A stretch of DNA of 64,000 nucleotides from Streptomyces mobaraensis NBRC 13819 = DSM 40847 (lineage in GTDB: Bacteria; Actinomycetota; Actinomycetes; Streptomycetales; Streptomycetaceae): contig NZ_CP072827.1 of assembly GCF_017916255.1 (NCBI RefSeq), forward strand, positions 1,426,001 to 1,490,000. The letters run 5' to 3'. Position numbers and translations under genes: made by a program. The notes under the pieces were generated by a model, which saw only the letters and a list, made by a program, of their open reading frames with translations, was not told the DNA's origin and ran no database searches. Below, in pieces: positions 36,004 through 43,921 of this stretch (the stretch's first letter is position 1; every line of letters begins with the position of its first letter).

Positions 36004-36735
36004 ATGAACGGGAGCGCGGCCGACCGGCTGTCGTCGGTGCTGCGGCCGGTGCACGCGGGCAACGGCTTCGAAGAGGCCCTGGAGCGGATACTGCGGATCA
36101 TACGCCTCGGCCTGGTGGCCGACGGCGAACGGCTGCCGTCGGAACGGGAGTTGGCCGAGCGGCTGCGGATCAGCAGGGTGACGCTCCGCGAGGTGCTGCG
36201 GGTGCTGCACGAGCAGGGGCTGGTGGAGAGCCGGCGCGGCCGGTACGGCGGAACGTTCGTCCACGCGCGCCCGGCACCGGCCCCGACGGCGGACGCGGCC
36301 GAACTGCGCCGCCGGGTCGCGGACGTGGACGTGGAGGACACCCTGCGGTTCCGCGAGGTCCTGGAACTCGGCGCGGCCGAACTGTGCGCCGCCCGGCCGC
36401 TCCCGCCCCAGGCGGCGGACCGGCTGCGCGCGGCCCTGACCGCCACCCGCGACGCCGCCCCGGACGACTACCGCCGCCACGACACCCTCTTCCACCTCAC
36501 CCTGGCCGAGCTGTCCGGCTCGGCGTCGCTGGCCGCGCAGTACTCGGCGGTGCGGGCGACCGTCAACCAACTCCTGGACTGCATCCCGCTGCTGGTCCGG
36601 AACCTGGAGCACTCGCAGCGCCAGCACGCGGCCCTCGCCGAGGCCGTCCTCCGGGGCGACCGGGACGCGGCGCGCGCGGCCATGCGCGAGCACTGCGCGG
36701 GGACGGCGGCACTGCTGCGGGGCTTCCTCGCCTGA
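36004..36735 (+). CDS. FadR-subfamily GntR transcriptional regulator
   Basis: A 243-residue regulator with a GntR winged helix (about residues 20-90, LPSERELAERLRISRVTLRE) and an all-helical FCD ligand domain (DTLRFREVLELGAAELCAAR; metal-type ligands D and H in RRHDTLFHLTLAE and QHAALAEAVLRGD). It is divergent from the aldehyde dehydrogenase/synthetase operon and upstream of the amidotransferase-type hydrolase, so it most likely senses a pathway intermediate and represses both units. GGAAGGGG precedes ATG 36004. Confidence 0.88.
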   Translation: MNGSAADRLSSVLRPVHAGNGFEEALERILRIIRLGLVADGERLPSERELAERLRISRVTLREVLRVLHEQGLVESRRGRYGGTFVHARPAPAPTADAAELRRRVADVDVEDTLRFREVLELGAAELCAARPLPPQAADRLRAALTATRDAAPDDYRRHDTLFHLTLAELSGSASLAAQYSAVRATVNQLLDCIPLLVRNLEHSQRQHAALAEAVLRGDRDAARAAMREHCAGTAALLRGFLA

Positions 36736-36939
36736 ACCGGGCGCGGACGGGAGCGGGGGCGGCGGAGGGCGCGTCCAAGGGGCGCGAGGCGCGCGGGGGT
36801 TGCGCCACACGCCGTCCACGGGCAAAGGTACGGGGGGCGACCTTTACCGGCTCCCCACCGACGGGCGACGCCCGGCGGACGACGCCCGACCGGACCCCAC
36901 CCCGGCCGGTCCCCGCCACCGGAAAGGACGCGAGGACGC

Positions 36940-37740
36940 GTGACAACCCAGCAGAGCCGGCCCGTGCCCGCCCCTCGGGCGCCCCGGACCCACCAGCCGC
37001 TGATCGGGGTCAGCACCTACTCCACCCGGGCCCGCTGGGGCATCGCCTGGGACCAGCACGCGGCGCTGCTGCCGAGCACCTACCCGGAGTACGTCCGGCG
37101 GGCGGGCGGCCTGGCCGTCATGCTGCCGCCCGACGCCCCGGACGCCGCCCCCGCGCTCGTCGCACGCCTCGACGGCCTGGTCCTGGCGGGCGGCGAGGAC
37201 GTGGACCCCGCCCTCTACGGCGAGGAGCCGCACCCGCGCACCGGCCGCCCGGTCCCGGAGCGCGACCTGTGGGAACTGGCCCTGCTGGACGCGGCGTCGC
37301 GGCGCGGCATCCCGGTGCTGGGCATCTGCCGGGGCATGCAGCTGATGAACGTCCACGCCGGCGGCACCCTCAACCAGCACCTCCCGGAAACCGTGGGCCA
37401 CAAGGGCCACAACCCTCGGGTCGGCACCTTCGGCGACCACCTCGTGGAGGTGGTCCCGGGCACCCTGACGGCCCGTCTGATGCCCCTCCCGGTCGACGTC
37501 GCCACCCACCACCACCAGGGCGTCGCCCGGCTCGGCCGCGGTCTCGTCGCCTCGGCCCACGCGGAGGACGGCACCATCGAGGCGCTGGAACTCCCGTCCC
37601 CCGAGGGCCGCTTCGCCGTCGGCGTGCAGTGGCACCCGGAGGTCCGCGACGACCTGCGCCTCATCCGCGGACTGATCGCGGCTACCACGTCCCCGGCCCT
37701 CGCCACCGGGCGCGCTCCCGGCCGCCACCGGGCCCCGTGA
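36940..37740 (+). CDS. Class I glutamine amidotransferase-type gamma-glutamyl hydrolase (PuuD-like)
   Basis: A 266-residue peptidase C26-type enzyme that should remove glutamate from a gamma-glutamylated product, closing the cycle opened by the synthetase. The catalytic Cys is in GICRGMQLMNVHAGG (near residue 126) and the His-Glu pair in VGVQWHPE. The start GTG is at 36940 with GAGG about seven bases upstream. It is separated from the regulator by 204 bases in which I see no gene. Related enzymes include PuuD of E. coli putrescine catabolism. Confidence 0.9.
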   Translation: MTTQQSRPVPAPRAPRTHQPLIGVSTYSTRARWGIAWDQHAALLPSTYPEYVRRAGGLAVMLPPDAPDAAPALVARLDGLVLAGGEDVDPALYGEEPHPRTGRPVPERDLWELALLDAASRRGIPVLGICRGMQLMNVHAGGTLNQHLPETVGHKGHNPRVGTFGDHLVEVVPGTLTARLMPLPVDVATHHHQGVARLGRGLVASAHAEDGTIEALELPSPEGRFAVGVQWHPEVRDDLRLIRGLIAATTSPALATGRAPGRHRAP

Positions 37741-37764
37741 AGCCCGTCCCGCGAGAGGCCGCGC

Positions 37765-38697
37765 CTACCCCCGCGTCAGTCCCAGCAGGTCCCACGCCGG
37801 CCCCACCGGCCGCTGGCCCAGGGGCCAGACCGCGCGCAGGTCGCGTCGGAGGCCGAGTCCGGTGACGGGGACCTCGACGAGGCGGCGGGTGGCGAGTTCG
37901 TCGACGACGGCCAGTTCGCTGAGGACGGACGGGCCGGCGCCGCTCACGACCGCCGCCTTGACGGCCGTGGTCGAGGCGAGTTCCAGCAGTGGCGGGGCCG
38001 GGCCGTCCTCGGCGGCGAGGGCCGCGTCGAGGACCTGCCGGGTGCCGGAGCCGCTCTCGCGGAGGATCAGGGGGGTGGCTGCGAGCTCGGCGCGGGTGAG
38101 GGGCGTCCGGCGGCGGGCCCAGGGGTGGGTGGGCGCGGTGACCAGGACGAGCCGGTCGTGGCCGATGACGGCGCCGTCGAGGCCGGGCGGCACCTCCAGG
38201 CCCTCGACGAAGCCGAGGTCCGCCCGGCCCGCGAGGAGGCGGGCCGCCACGGCCGCCGAGTTGCCGGCGAACAGGGAGACGGCCGTCCCCGGCCGCTCGG
38301 TGCGCAGCGTGATCAGCCAGCCGGGCAGCAGGTACTCGGCGATGGTCATGCTCGCCGCGACCCGCAGCCGCGAGTCGCGGCGGGTGCGCAGCGCCTGGGC
38401 CCCGGCGTCCAGGGCCTCGGCCGCCTCGACGATCCGGCGCGCCCAGTCCGTCACCAGGACGCCCGCCGGGGTGAGCCGGGAGCCGCGCGGCGAGCGTTCC
38501 ACCAGGGCGACGCCCAGCATCCGCTCCATGCCCCGGAGGCGCCCGCTCGCGGCGGGCTGGGTGATGCCCAGTTCGCGGGCCGCGCGGCCGAGGCTGCCCA
38601 GCCGGGCCACGGCGAGCAGCAGTTCCAGGGCGGCCAGGTCGGGGACGCGCTCCGCGATCGGCCGCGGCGGGCCGAACGAGTCCGACGGGTAGGTCAT
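37765..38697 (-). CDS. LysR-family transcriptional regulator
   Basis: A 310-residue LysR regulator: N-terminal winged helix (about residues 20-80, LGSLGRAARELGITQPAASG) and a periplasmic-binding-like effector domain. A CATAA-N7-TTATG inverted repeat covers its own start codon and extends into the gap with the divergent transporter gene, the expected site for autoregulation. The likely target is that transporter, so the effector may be a dicarboxylate, sulfite or similar anion. Confidence 0.9.
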   Translation of the reverse strand: MTYPSDSFGPPRPIAERVPDLAALELLLAVARLGSLGRAARELGITQPAASGRLRGMERMLGVALVERSPRGSRLTPAGVLVTDWARRIVEAAEALDAGAQALRTRRDSRLRVAASMTIAEYLLPGWLITLRTERPGTAVSLFAGNSAAVAARLLAGRADLGFVEGLEVPPGLDGAVIGHDRLVLVTAPTHPWARRRTPLTRAELAATPLILRESGSGTRQVLDAALAAEDGPAPPLLELASTTAVKAAVVSGAGPSVLSELAVVDELATRRLVEVPVTGLGLRRDLRAVWPLGQRPVGPAWDLLGLTRG

Positions 38698-38711
38698 AAG
38701 TCCAGGTTATG
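38695..38711. promoter_or_regulatory. LysR-type T-N11-A inverted repeat over the lysR start codon
   Basis: CATAA (38695-38699) and TTATG (38707-38711) form a perfect inverted repeat with 7-base spacing that satisfies T-N11-A. The left half is the start codon of the LysR gene. Confidence 0.5.
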
Positions 38712-38767
38712 TGGTCATAGGAAGGCGGTCCCTGGTACGGGAGGGCCGGAAGGGCGAGCGTGGAGGC

Positions 38768-39943
38768 ATGAGCACGGTCGGTTCCCTCACCCCAGTCCCC
38801 CGCCCGGCGGCCCCGGATCCCGCCGCACCCTCCCCCGGCGTCCGCCGGCTGCGGCACCTCGGTCCGAACTGGTACGCGACGGTCATGGGCACCGCCATCG
38901 TGGCGAGCGCCGGCGCGGCGCTCCCGGGGCGGGCCCTGCCGCGCCCGGCACTGGAGGCCGTCTGGGTGCTGGCGACCGCGGCCCTCGTCGCGCTCCTCGC
39001 CGCCCGGGCCGCGCACTGGGCGCGTCACCGGGACCAGGCGGTCCGGCACCTCGCCGACCCGGCGGTGGCGCCGTTCTACGGCTGCCTGGCGATGGCCCTG
39101 CTGGCGGTCGGCGGCGCGACGCTCTCCGTGGGAGCGGGCGTGATCGGCGAACCGGCGGCGGTGGCGGTGGACGCGGTGCTGTGGTCGGCGGGCACCGTCG
39201 CCGGCCTGGTCGCCGCCGCCGGCGTCCCATACCTGATGGTGGCGCGGCACCGGGTCGAGCCCGGCACCGCCTCGCCCGTGTGGCTGCTGCCGGTCGTGGC
39301 GCCCATGGTGTCGGCGGCGCTCGGCCCGGCGCTCGTCGCGCACCTGCCGGCCGGGCAGCCGCGGGAGGCCCTGCTGCTCGGCTGCTACGCGCTGTTCGGG
39401 CTGAGCCTGCTGATGACGCTGCTGATCCTGCCGGTGCTGTTCTCCCGGCTGGTCCACCACGGCCCGCTGCCGCTCGCCCTCACCCCGACGCTGTTCCTCG
39501 TCCTGGGCCCGCTGGGGCAGTCCACCACAGCGGTGAACAACCTCGCCGACGCCGCCCCGGGCGCGGTCGGCGGCCCGTACCCGGCGGCGATGACGGCCTT
39601 CGCGGTGCTGTACGGCGTGCCGGTGCTGGGCTTCGCCCTGCTGTGGCTGGCCTTCGCCACGGCCATGGTGGTCCGGGCGGCCCGCTCCGGCATGGGGTTC
39701 ACGATGACCTGGTGGGCGTTCACCTTCCCGGTCGGCACCTGCGTCACGGGCGCCGCGGGGCTGGCGCGCCACACCGGGCTGCACGCCCTCACCTGGCTCG
39801 CGGTCGCCCTGTACGCGGTGCTGGTGGCGGCCTGGGCGGTCGCGGCCGTGCGGACCGCGGGCGGGCTGGTCAGCGGACGGCTGTTCGCAGCGCCCGTCCC
39901 AGCACCTCGGGCGCCTGCGTCAACGACGGCCCGTACCAGGTGA
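38768..39943 (+). CDS. TDT-family anion channel/exporter (TehA/SLAC1-like)
   Basis: A 391-residue membrane protein with ten predicted helices of the TDT (tellurite-resistance/dicarboxylate) family. The opening GPNWYATVMGTAIVA and the helix containing GQSTTAVNNLADAAP fit this family, which includes TehA, sulfite exporters and malate transporters. The ATG at 38768 was preferred to the ATG at 38711, which overlaps the operator. Its last 74 bases overlap the convergent BtuF-like gene. The transported anion is not known. Confidence 0.85.
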   Translation: MSTVGSLTPVPRPAAPDPAAPSPGVRRLRHLGPNWYATVMGTAIVASAGAALPGRALPRPALEAVWVLATAALVALLAARAAHWARHRDQAVRHLADPAVAPFYGCLAMALLAVGGATLSVGAGVIGEPAAVAVDAVLWSAGTVAGLVAAAGVPYLMVARHRVEPGTASPVWLLPVVAPMVSAALGPALVAHLPAGQPREALLLGCYALFGLSLLMTLLILPVLFSRLVHHGPLPLALTPTLFLVLGPLGQSTTAVNNLADAAPGAVGGPYPAAMTAFAVLYGVPVLGFALLWLAFATAMVVRAARSGMGFTMTWWAFTFPVGTCVTGAAGLARHTGLHALTWLAVALYAVLVAAWAVAAVRTAGGLVSGRLFAAPVPAPRAPASTTARTR

Positions 39944-40616
39944 GATGACGGCCGCTGACCAGCGCGGCGGGGAGCCCGGGGAACGCCTCGGGCCCGTCGT
40001 CGCGCGTGAAGCGGTACGGCTCGTCGGGCAGCACGACCAGGTCCGCGCCGCTCGCCCGCAGCTCCTCCAGCGGGACGCGCGGGTAGCGCTCGGCATGGTC
40101 GGCGTGGACATGGCGGACGCCGAGCCGGGCGAGGACGTCGCCGGCGAAGGTGTCCCGCCCGAGCACCATCCACGGCCGGCGCCACACCGGAACCACCGCG
40201 CTCAACACGGGAGTCGCGGCGCCCACATCCCGCCAGGCGTCCCGCGCGTCCGCCAGCCACCCGGGCGCGGACAGCCCGCAGCCGGCCACGAGCAGCCGCT
40301 CCAGCTCGTCGAACGCCTGCTCCAGCGAACGCACTTCGGTCACCAGCACCGCGAGTCCGGCCGCGCGCAGGGCGGCGAGGTCGGGAGCGCGGTTCTCCTC
40401 CTCGTTGGCGACGACGAGGTCCGGCGCGAGCGCGGCGATCCGCGCGACGTCGGGGTTCTTGGTCCCGCCGACCCGGACGACGTCCAGCCCCGGCGGGTGC
40501 TCGCACCAGTCCGTGGCCCCGACGAGCACCTCGGGCGCGGTGGCGGCGACGGCCTCGGTGAGCGACGGGACGAGCGAGACGACGCGGCGTACGGTTCGCT
40601 TGGGCGACGTGGTCAC
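39870..40616 (-). CDS. BtuF-like helical-backbone metal-receptor protein, no signal peptide
   Basis: A 248-residue protein with the class III substrate-binding fold used by cobalamin and siderophore receptors: RRVVSLVPSLTEAVAA at the start, VGGTKNPDVARIAALAPDLVV, and WMVLGRDTFAGDVLARLG. Unusually there is no signal or lipoprotein sequence, so the protein should be cytoplasmic. No ABC permease or ATPase partner is adjacent. The GTG at 40616 starts the conserved fold. The upstream part of the frame runs into palindromic element D. It overlaps the convergent TDT gene. Confidence 0.78.
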   Translation of the reverse strand: MTTSPKRTVRRVVSLVPSLTEAVAATAPEVLVGATDWCEHPPGLDVVRVGGTKNPDVARIAALAPDLVVANEEENRAPDLAALRAAGLAVLVTEVRSLEQAFDELERLLVAGCGLSAPGWLADARDAWRDVGAATPVLSAVVPVWRRPWMVLGRDTFAGDVLARLGVRHVHADHAERYPRVPLEELRASGADLVVLPDEPYRFTRDDGPEAFPGLPAALVSGRHLTWYGPSLTQAPEVLGRALRTAVR

Positions 40617-40645
40617 CGTGCCACGGTACGCCGCCGACGGGGGGA

Positions 40646-40845
40646 TGCCCCGGTCCCGCCCCTTCGCCGTTTCTTGCGGGGGCAAGCCCCCGCACCCCCG
40701 AAACCGCGCTCCGCGCGGTTGTCCTCAAGCGCCGGACGGGCTGAATATTCAGCCCGTCCGGCGCTTGAGGACGAGCGGCGAAGCCGCGACAAGCGGGGTC
40801 TGGGGCGGCAGCCCCAGGAAACGGTGAAAGGGCGGGACCGGGGCA
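40646..40845. repeat. Multi-hairpin palindromic element, copy D
   Basis: A 200-bp complete copy between the BtuF-like gene and the OpuA transporter operon. Its centre is a perfect 52-bp palindrome (40721-40772) with no loop at all. It carries CAAGCGCC on the left and the compensating GGCGCTTG on the right, where copies A and C carry CAAACGCC and GGCGTTTG. The outer arms start TGCCCCGGTCCCGCCC and end GGGCGGGACCGGGGCA. Confidence 0.93.
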
Positions 40846-40866
40846 CCGCCCGCCGCAGGCGCTACC

Positions 40867-42669
40867 TCAGGACGTCTTCACCGGCGCCAGCCGGTCCAGC
40901 AACCCCGGGTGGGCATCAAGCCAACGCCCGGCGGACGCCTTCTCCTTGCCCTTGCCGCCCTTCTGGATCTCGGCCTCCAGGGAGGCGAGGTCCTTCTCGG
41001 ACATCGAGAACCCCTTCACCCACTCCGCGATCCGCGGGAAGTCGGCGGCGAAGTCCTTCTTGCCCACGACGTGCAGCTTCTCGCCCTTGCCCCAGGCCCC
41101 CTTGGGGTCCTTGAGCTTCTTGAGGTCGTAGGTGCCGTACGCCCAGTGCGGCGACCACAGGGTGGTGACGACGGGCTCCTTGTTCTTGATGGCCCGGTCG
41201 AGCTCGGCGAGCATCGTGGAGGTGGAGGACGAGACGACCTTGTACTCGCCGTCCAGGCCGTAGTCCTTGAGGACGTTGCCGTTGAGCTTGCCCATCATGC
41301 CGGCGCTGGCCTCGATGCCGACGATCTTCCCGCCGAACTTCCCGGCCTTGCCCTTGAGGTCCTCCAGCGAGTTCACGTCCTTGACGTAGGACGGGACGGT
41401 CAGCTCCAGGGAGGTGGGGCCGTACCAGGTGCCGAGGTCGCTGAGCTTGTCGCCGTAGCGGTCCATGTACTGCTGGTGCGTGGTCGGCAGCCAGGAGTCG
41501 AACTGGACGTCCATCTGGCCCTGGGCCAGCGCGGTGTACAGCGGCCCGGGGTCGAGCTGCTTGACCTCGGGCTTGTAGCCGCGGGCCTCCAGGACGTTCT
41601 GCCAGAGGTAGGTGGTGGCGACGGCCTCGTCCCAGGGGAAGTAGCCGATCTTCACCTTCTGGCCGCGGCCGACGTCGGCCCCGGCGGCGACGCTCTCCCG
41701 CTCGCCGCCGACCAGGTGCATACCGCCCGCGACGAGGGCGAGGACGACGACGCCGACGGTGGCGACGGCGGTGCCGGGCCGGTAGTTCAGCACGGCCGAG
41801 GGCCGGGCGGTCGCGGCGGACTTGGCGGACGCGCGGCGGCCGAGCGGGGAGACCCGCTTGCCGAGCGCGCCGGTCATCCGGTCCAGGTACATGGCGAGGA
41901 CGACGACCGCGAGGCCGCTCTCCACACCGCCGCCGATGTCGACCTGGGTGACGGCCGCGTACACCGTCTCACCGAGGCCGCCCGCGCCCGCCATGCCCGC
42001 GATGACGACCATGGACAGCGCCAGCATGATGACCTGGTTGACGCCCGCCATGATGGTGGGCAGCGCCAGCGGGAGCTGGACGCGGGTGAGGGTGTGCCGC
42101 GGGGTGGTGCCGAACGCCCGGGCGGCCTCGACGAGTTCGCCGTCCACCTGGCGGATGCCCAGCTCGGTCATCCGGACGCCGGGCGGCATCGAGAAGATGA
42201 TCGTCGCGAACAGGCCCGGGATCGGGCCGATCGAGAAGAACATCACGCCGGGGATCAGGTAGACGAACGCCGGCATGGTCTGCATCAGGTCCAGCACCGG
42301 CCGCAGCGCCCGGCTGACGCGCTGGTCGCGGGCGGCCCAGATGCCCAGCGGCACCGCGAGCAGCAGGGTGATGAAGCTGGCGACGAGGACGAGCGACAGC
42401 GTCGCGGTGGCCTCGTCCCACAGCTCGAAGGAGTCGATCAGGGCGAGCCCCGCGAAGGCGAACACCCCGGCGAGCAGCCCGCGCAGCCACCAGGCGACGA
42501 CGGCCAGGATGCCCGCCATCAGCAGCGCGTCGGGGGCTTCGAGCACCGCGTGCACACCGTCGTAGAGGCCGGTCAGGACGGTGCTGATGGCGTCGAACAG
42601 CCAGGAGAGGTGGGTCTGGAGCCAGTCCACGGCGGACTGCGCCCAGGAGCCGAGCTTGATCCTAGGCAT
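40867..42669 (-). CDS. Betaine/choline-type ABC permease fused to substrate-binding domain (OpuA type)
   Basis: A 600-residue fusion. Residues 1-290 are a ProW/OpuAB-like permease with six helices and the ABC contact loop (EAARAFGTTPRHTLTRVQLPLA). Residues 325-600 are an OpuAC-like binding domain exposed outside the membrane (KIGYFPWDEAVATTYLW), with aromatic residues (W, Y and F) likely forming the quaternary-ammonium cage (SPHWAYGTYD). This design, known from OpuA of Lactococcus, imports glycine betaine or related osmolytes and responds to osmotic stress. The ATG overlaps the end of the upstream ATPase gene by 8 bases. Confidence 0.93.
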   Translation of the reverse strand: MPRIKLGSWAQSAVDWLQTHLSWLFDAISTVLTGLYDGVHAVLEAPDALLMAGILAVVAWWLRGLLAGVFAFAGLALIDSFELWDEATATLSLVLVASFITLLLAVPLGIWAARDQRVSRALRPVLDLMQTMPAFVYLIPGVMFFSIGPIPGLFATIIFSMPPGVRMTELGIRQVDGELVEAARAFGTTPRHTLTRVQLPLALPTIMAGVNQVIMLALSMVVIAGMAGAGGLGETVYAAVTQVDIGGGVESGLAVVVLAMYLDRMTGALGKRVSPLGRRASAKSAATARPSAVLNYRPGTAVATVGVVVLALVAGGMHLVGGERESVAAGADVGRGQKVKIGYFPWDEAVATTYLWQNVLEARGYKPEVKQLDPGPLYTALAQGQMDVQFDSWLPTTHQQYMDRYGDKLSDLGTWYGPTSLELTVPSYVKDVNSLEDLKGKAGKFGGKIVGIEASAGMMGKLNGNVLKDYGLDGEYKVVSSSTSTMLAELDRAIKNKEPVVTTLWSPHWAYGTYDLKKLKDPKGAWGKGEKLHVVGKKDFAADFPRIAEWVKGFSMSEKDLASLEAEIQKGGKGKEKASAGRWLDAHPGLLDRLAPVKTS

Positions 42670-43693
42670 GGGCGGTCACCCCCGCCGGCTGCTCGCCGAG
42701 CACGGCCAGCAGCCGGTCCCGGGTGACCACCCCCGCCGGGGCGCCGTCGGCGCCGGTCACGGCGACCGGGCCGGTGCCGAGGGCCAGCGGGGCGAACAGG
42801 TCGGCCAGCGGCGTGTCCGCGGCCACGGTGGCGACGGCGTCCGCGCCGGAACCGTCCTCCGCGACGGAACCGGCGGTGAGGACCCGCGAGCGGTCGACGT
42901 CCTGGATGAAGGAGGCGACGTAGTCGTTGGCGGGCCGGACGAGGATGTCCTCGGCGGTGCCGTTCTGGACGATGCGGCCGTCGCGCATGACGGCGACGCG
43001 GTCGCCGAGGCGCATGGCCTCGTTGAGGTCATGGGTGATGAACACGATGGTCTTCTTCAGCCGCTTCTGCAGGTCCAGCAGCTGGTCCTGCATATCGCGG
43101 CGGATCAGGGGGTCGAGGGCGCTGAAGGACTCGTCCATCAGCAGCAGGTCGGCGTCGGTGGCCAGGGCGCGGGCGAGGCCCACGCGCTGCTGCATGCCGC
43201 CGGACAGCTCGTCGGGCCAGGAGCGCTCCCAGCCGCCGAGCCCGGCGAGTTCCAGGGCCTCGGCGGCCCGCCGGTCGCGCTCGGCGCGCGGGACGCCGCG
43301 CACCTCCAGGCCGTAGCCCGCGTTCTCGAGCACGCTGCGGTGCGGGAAGAGGGCGAAGTGCTGGAAGACCATGCTGATGTTGCGCGAGCGGACCTCGCGC
43401 AGCTCGGCGGGGGTGAGGGCGGTCAGGTCGCGCCCGTCGTAGGAGACCCGGCCGGAGGTGGGGTCCAGGAGGCCGTTGAGCATCCGGAGCAGGGTGGACT
43501 TGCCGGAGCCCGAGAGACCCATCACGACGAAGATCTCGCCGGCCTCGACCTCGAACGAGGCGTCGATCACGGCTGCCGTGGTGCCGTCCGCACGCAGCTC
43601 GTCGCGGCTCGCGCCGCCTTCGAGCCGCTTGACGGCGGCTTCGGGTCGTTTGCCGAACACTTTGTACAAGTGCTCGGCCTTCAGCCTGGACAC
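42662..43693 (-). CDS. Glycine betaine/proline ABC transporter ATPase (ProV/OpuAA)
   Basis: A 343-residue ABC ATPase. Walker A GLSGSGKS, Q-loop VFQHFALFPHRS, signature LSGGMQQRV, Walker B LLLMDESFSALD and switch His in FITHDLNEA are intact. A regulatory CBS-like region follows (about 285-343), shorter than the tandem CBS pair of OpuAA. The GTG at 43693 has GAGG five or six bases upstream. First gene of a two-gene operon with the permease/receptor fusion. Confidence 0.92.
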   Translation of the reverse strand: MSRLKAEHLYKVFGKRPEAAVKRLEGGASRDELRADGTTAAVIDASFEVEAGEIFVVMGLSGSGKSTLLRMLNGLLDPTSGRVSYDGRDLTALTPAELREVRSRNISMVFQHFALFPHRSVLENAGYGLEVRGVPRAERDRRAAEALELAGLGGWERSWPDELSGGMQQRVGLARALATDADLLLMDESFSALDPLIRRDMQDQLLDLQKRLKKTIVFITHDLNEAMRLGDRVAVMRDGRIVQNGTAEDILVRPANDYVASFIQDVDRSRVLTAGSVAEDGSGADAVATVAADTPLADLFAPLALGTGPVAVTGADGAPAGVVTRDRLLAVLGEQPAGVTAHA

Positions 43694-43921
43694 ATACACC
43701 TCACGGGTCGAACCTGGTGACGCCCGCCTCCCCCCGGCGGGCGGCCGTGGAACGGGACGGGCATCGGGCCCGCGTCCCGTGCGCGCCGTTCCGGCACAGA
43801 CGGGTCCGCTCCGCGGCCGCGCCTGCCCCGGTTTCCCGGGAGCAAACGGAAGAGTGATCCACTTCACATCCGCTCCACTTGGGGCCGAGGGTGTGTCAGT
43901 GACGTACGGCATGATCGGGGT

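Noticed and set aside
35919..37865. A 648-codon plus-strand frame spanning the FadR and hydrolase genes
   Set aside because: It runs out of frame with two clear genes, has no recognisable domain and is dominated by Arg, Pro and Gly.
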